From: Nitrospirota bacterium
GTDB lineage: Bacteria; Nitrospirota; Nitrospiria; Nitrospirales; UBA8639
DNA: 5,376 nt
Reading direction: 5' to 3'
Assembly (NCBI GenBank): GCA_003233615.1
Contig: QIMB01000384.1
Location: forward strand, 1 to 5,376
This document shows, piece after piece, positions 5,108-5,376 of this stretch. Under the pieces are notes generated by a model. The model was not told the DNA's origin and did not search any database. It worked only from the letters and a program-made list of their open reading frames with translations. A program made the position numbers and the translations under genes. How positions within the stretch are numbered: position 1 is the stretch's first letter; every line of letters starts with the position of its first letter.

Positions 5108-5376
5108 CTAAACCGGCACTCTTTCTGGAGCCGACTCATTCAAAATAAGCCAATAGAGTCCGAGGTTTTGTACAGCCTGTGAAAACTCCTGAAAATCTAC
5201 TGGTTTTCGCACATAGCTGTTAGCACCTAATTGATAGCTCTTGACGATATCCTGTTCTTCTTTCGACGATGTCAGCACCACGACTGGCAAAAATTTTGTC
5301 CGGTCATCTGCACGCAACCGTCGTAAGACTTCTAACCCGTCAATTTTTGGCAGCTTCAGATCCAACAAGATGATTT
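5108..5376 (-). CDS. Single-domain response regulator, Rcp1-like (N-terminus outside window)
   Basis: This is the C-terminal part of a CheY-fold receiver that takes a phosphoryl group from a sensor histidine kinase. The frame stays open to the right edge, so the start and the first acidic residues are missing. Visible are the phospho-acceptor Asp in LLDLKLPKIDG (codon at 5360-5362), the switch Thr 30 residues later in VVLTSS, and the conserved Lys in YVRKPVDF 52 residues after the Asp. These spacings equal those of CheY (57, 87, 109). The ending FSQAVQNLGLYWLILNE is typical of the Rcp1 group, the partners of phytochrome-like and other PAS/GAF kinases. The protein stops shortly after, with no output domain, so it should signal by protein contact. 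Its kinase is expected upstream (right of the window) or elsewhere; none lies downstream. Confidence 0.93.
   Translation of the reverse strand, partial: IILLDLKLPKIDGLEVLRRLRADDRTKFLPVVVLTSSKEEQDIVKSYQLGANSYVRKPVDFQEFSQAVQNLGLYWLILNESAPERVPV

Overview
The window looks like an accessory stretch of a Gram-negative chromosome. It carries a TonB-dependent outer-membrane receptor, a gene for a short exported protein with a signal peptide, and a two-component receiver. Base composition is moderate. The combination of a FecA-like receptor, this style of IS200-type transposase, a YahK-like alcohol dehydrogenase and an Rcp1-like receiver would suit a Nitrospira-type genome. That assignment is an inference from family resemblance and is weak.

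Layout. (1) Positions 1 to about 525: an IS200/IS605-family single-strand transposon with tnpA on the minus strand and an identical perfect hairpin at each end. (2) 528-2222, plus strand: the beta-barrel of a TonB-dependent receptor with no signal peptide, TonB box or plug. The open frame begins at the outer edge of the IS, so the element appears to sit in the receptor gene at the plug/barrel boundary, and any 5' half would lie left of the window. (3) 2372-3430, minus: a complete zinc-dependent, YahK-type alcohol dehydrogenase, convergent with the receptor. (4) 3431-3794: a 364-base gap with a probable dehydrogenase promoter and no convincing gene. (5) 3795-4342, plus: a secreted hypothetical protein broken by one reading-frame shift near 4100-4121. 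(6) 4410-4802, minus: a small four-cysteine zinc-ribbon protein with a near-ideal ribosome-binding site; its last codons lie in a short direct repeat. (7) 4803-5107: a gap holding a palindromic leader, a 44-codon plus-strand ORF of doubtful status and a 20-codon ORF coupled to the next gene. (8) 5108-5376, minus: the C-terminal part of a single-domain Rcp1-like response regulator, cut by the window edge.

How the genes work together. I see no coherent operon or pathway. Gene orientation alternates, two genes are damaged, and transposon material lies at one end and possibly also near 4395-4441. The points most worth pursuing are the transposon in the receptor gene, the hairpin masking the tnpA ribosome-binding site, the orphan zinc-ribbon gene, and the tiny ORF coupled to the receiver. 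I did not find a recognisable new defence, CRISPR or biosynthetic system here.
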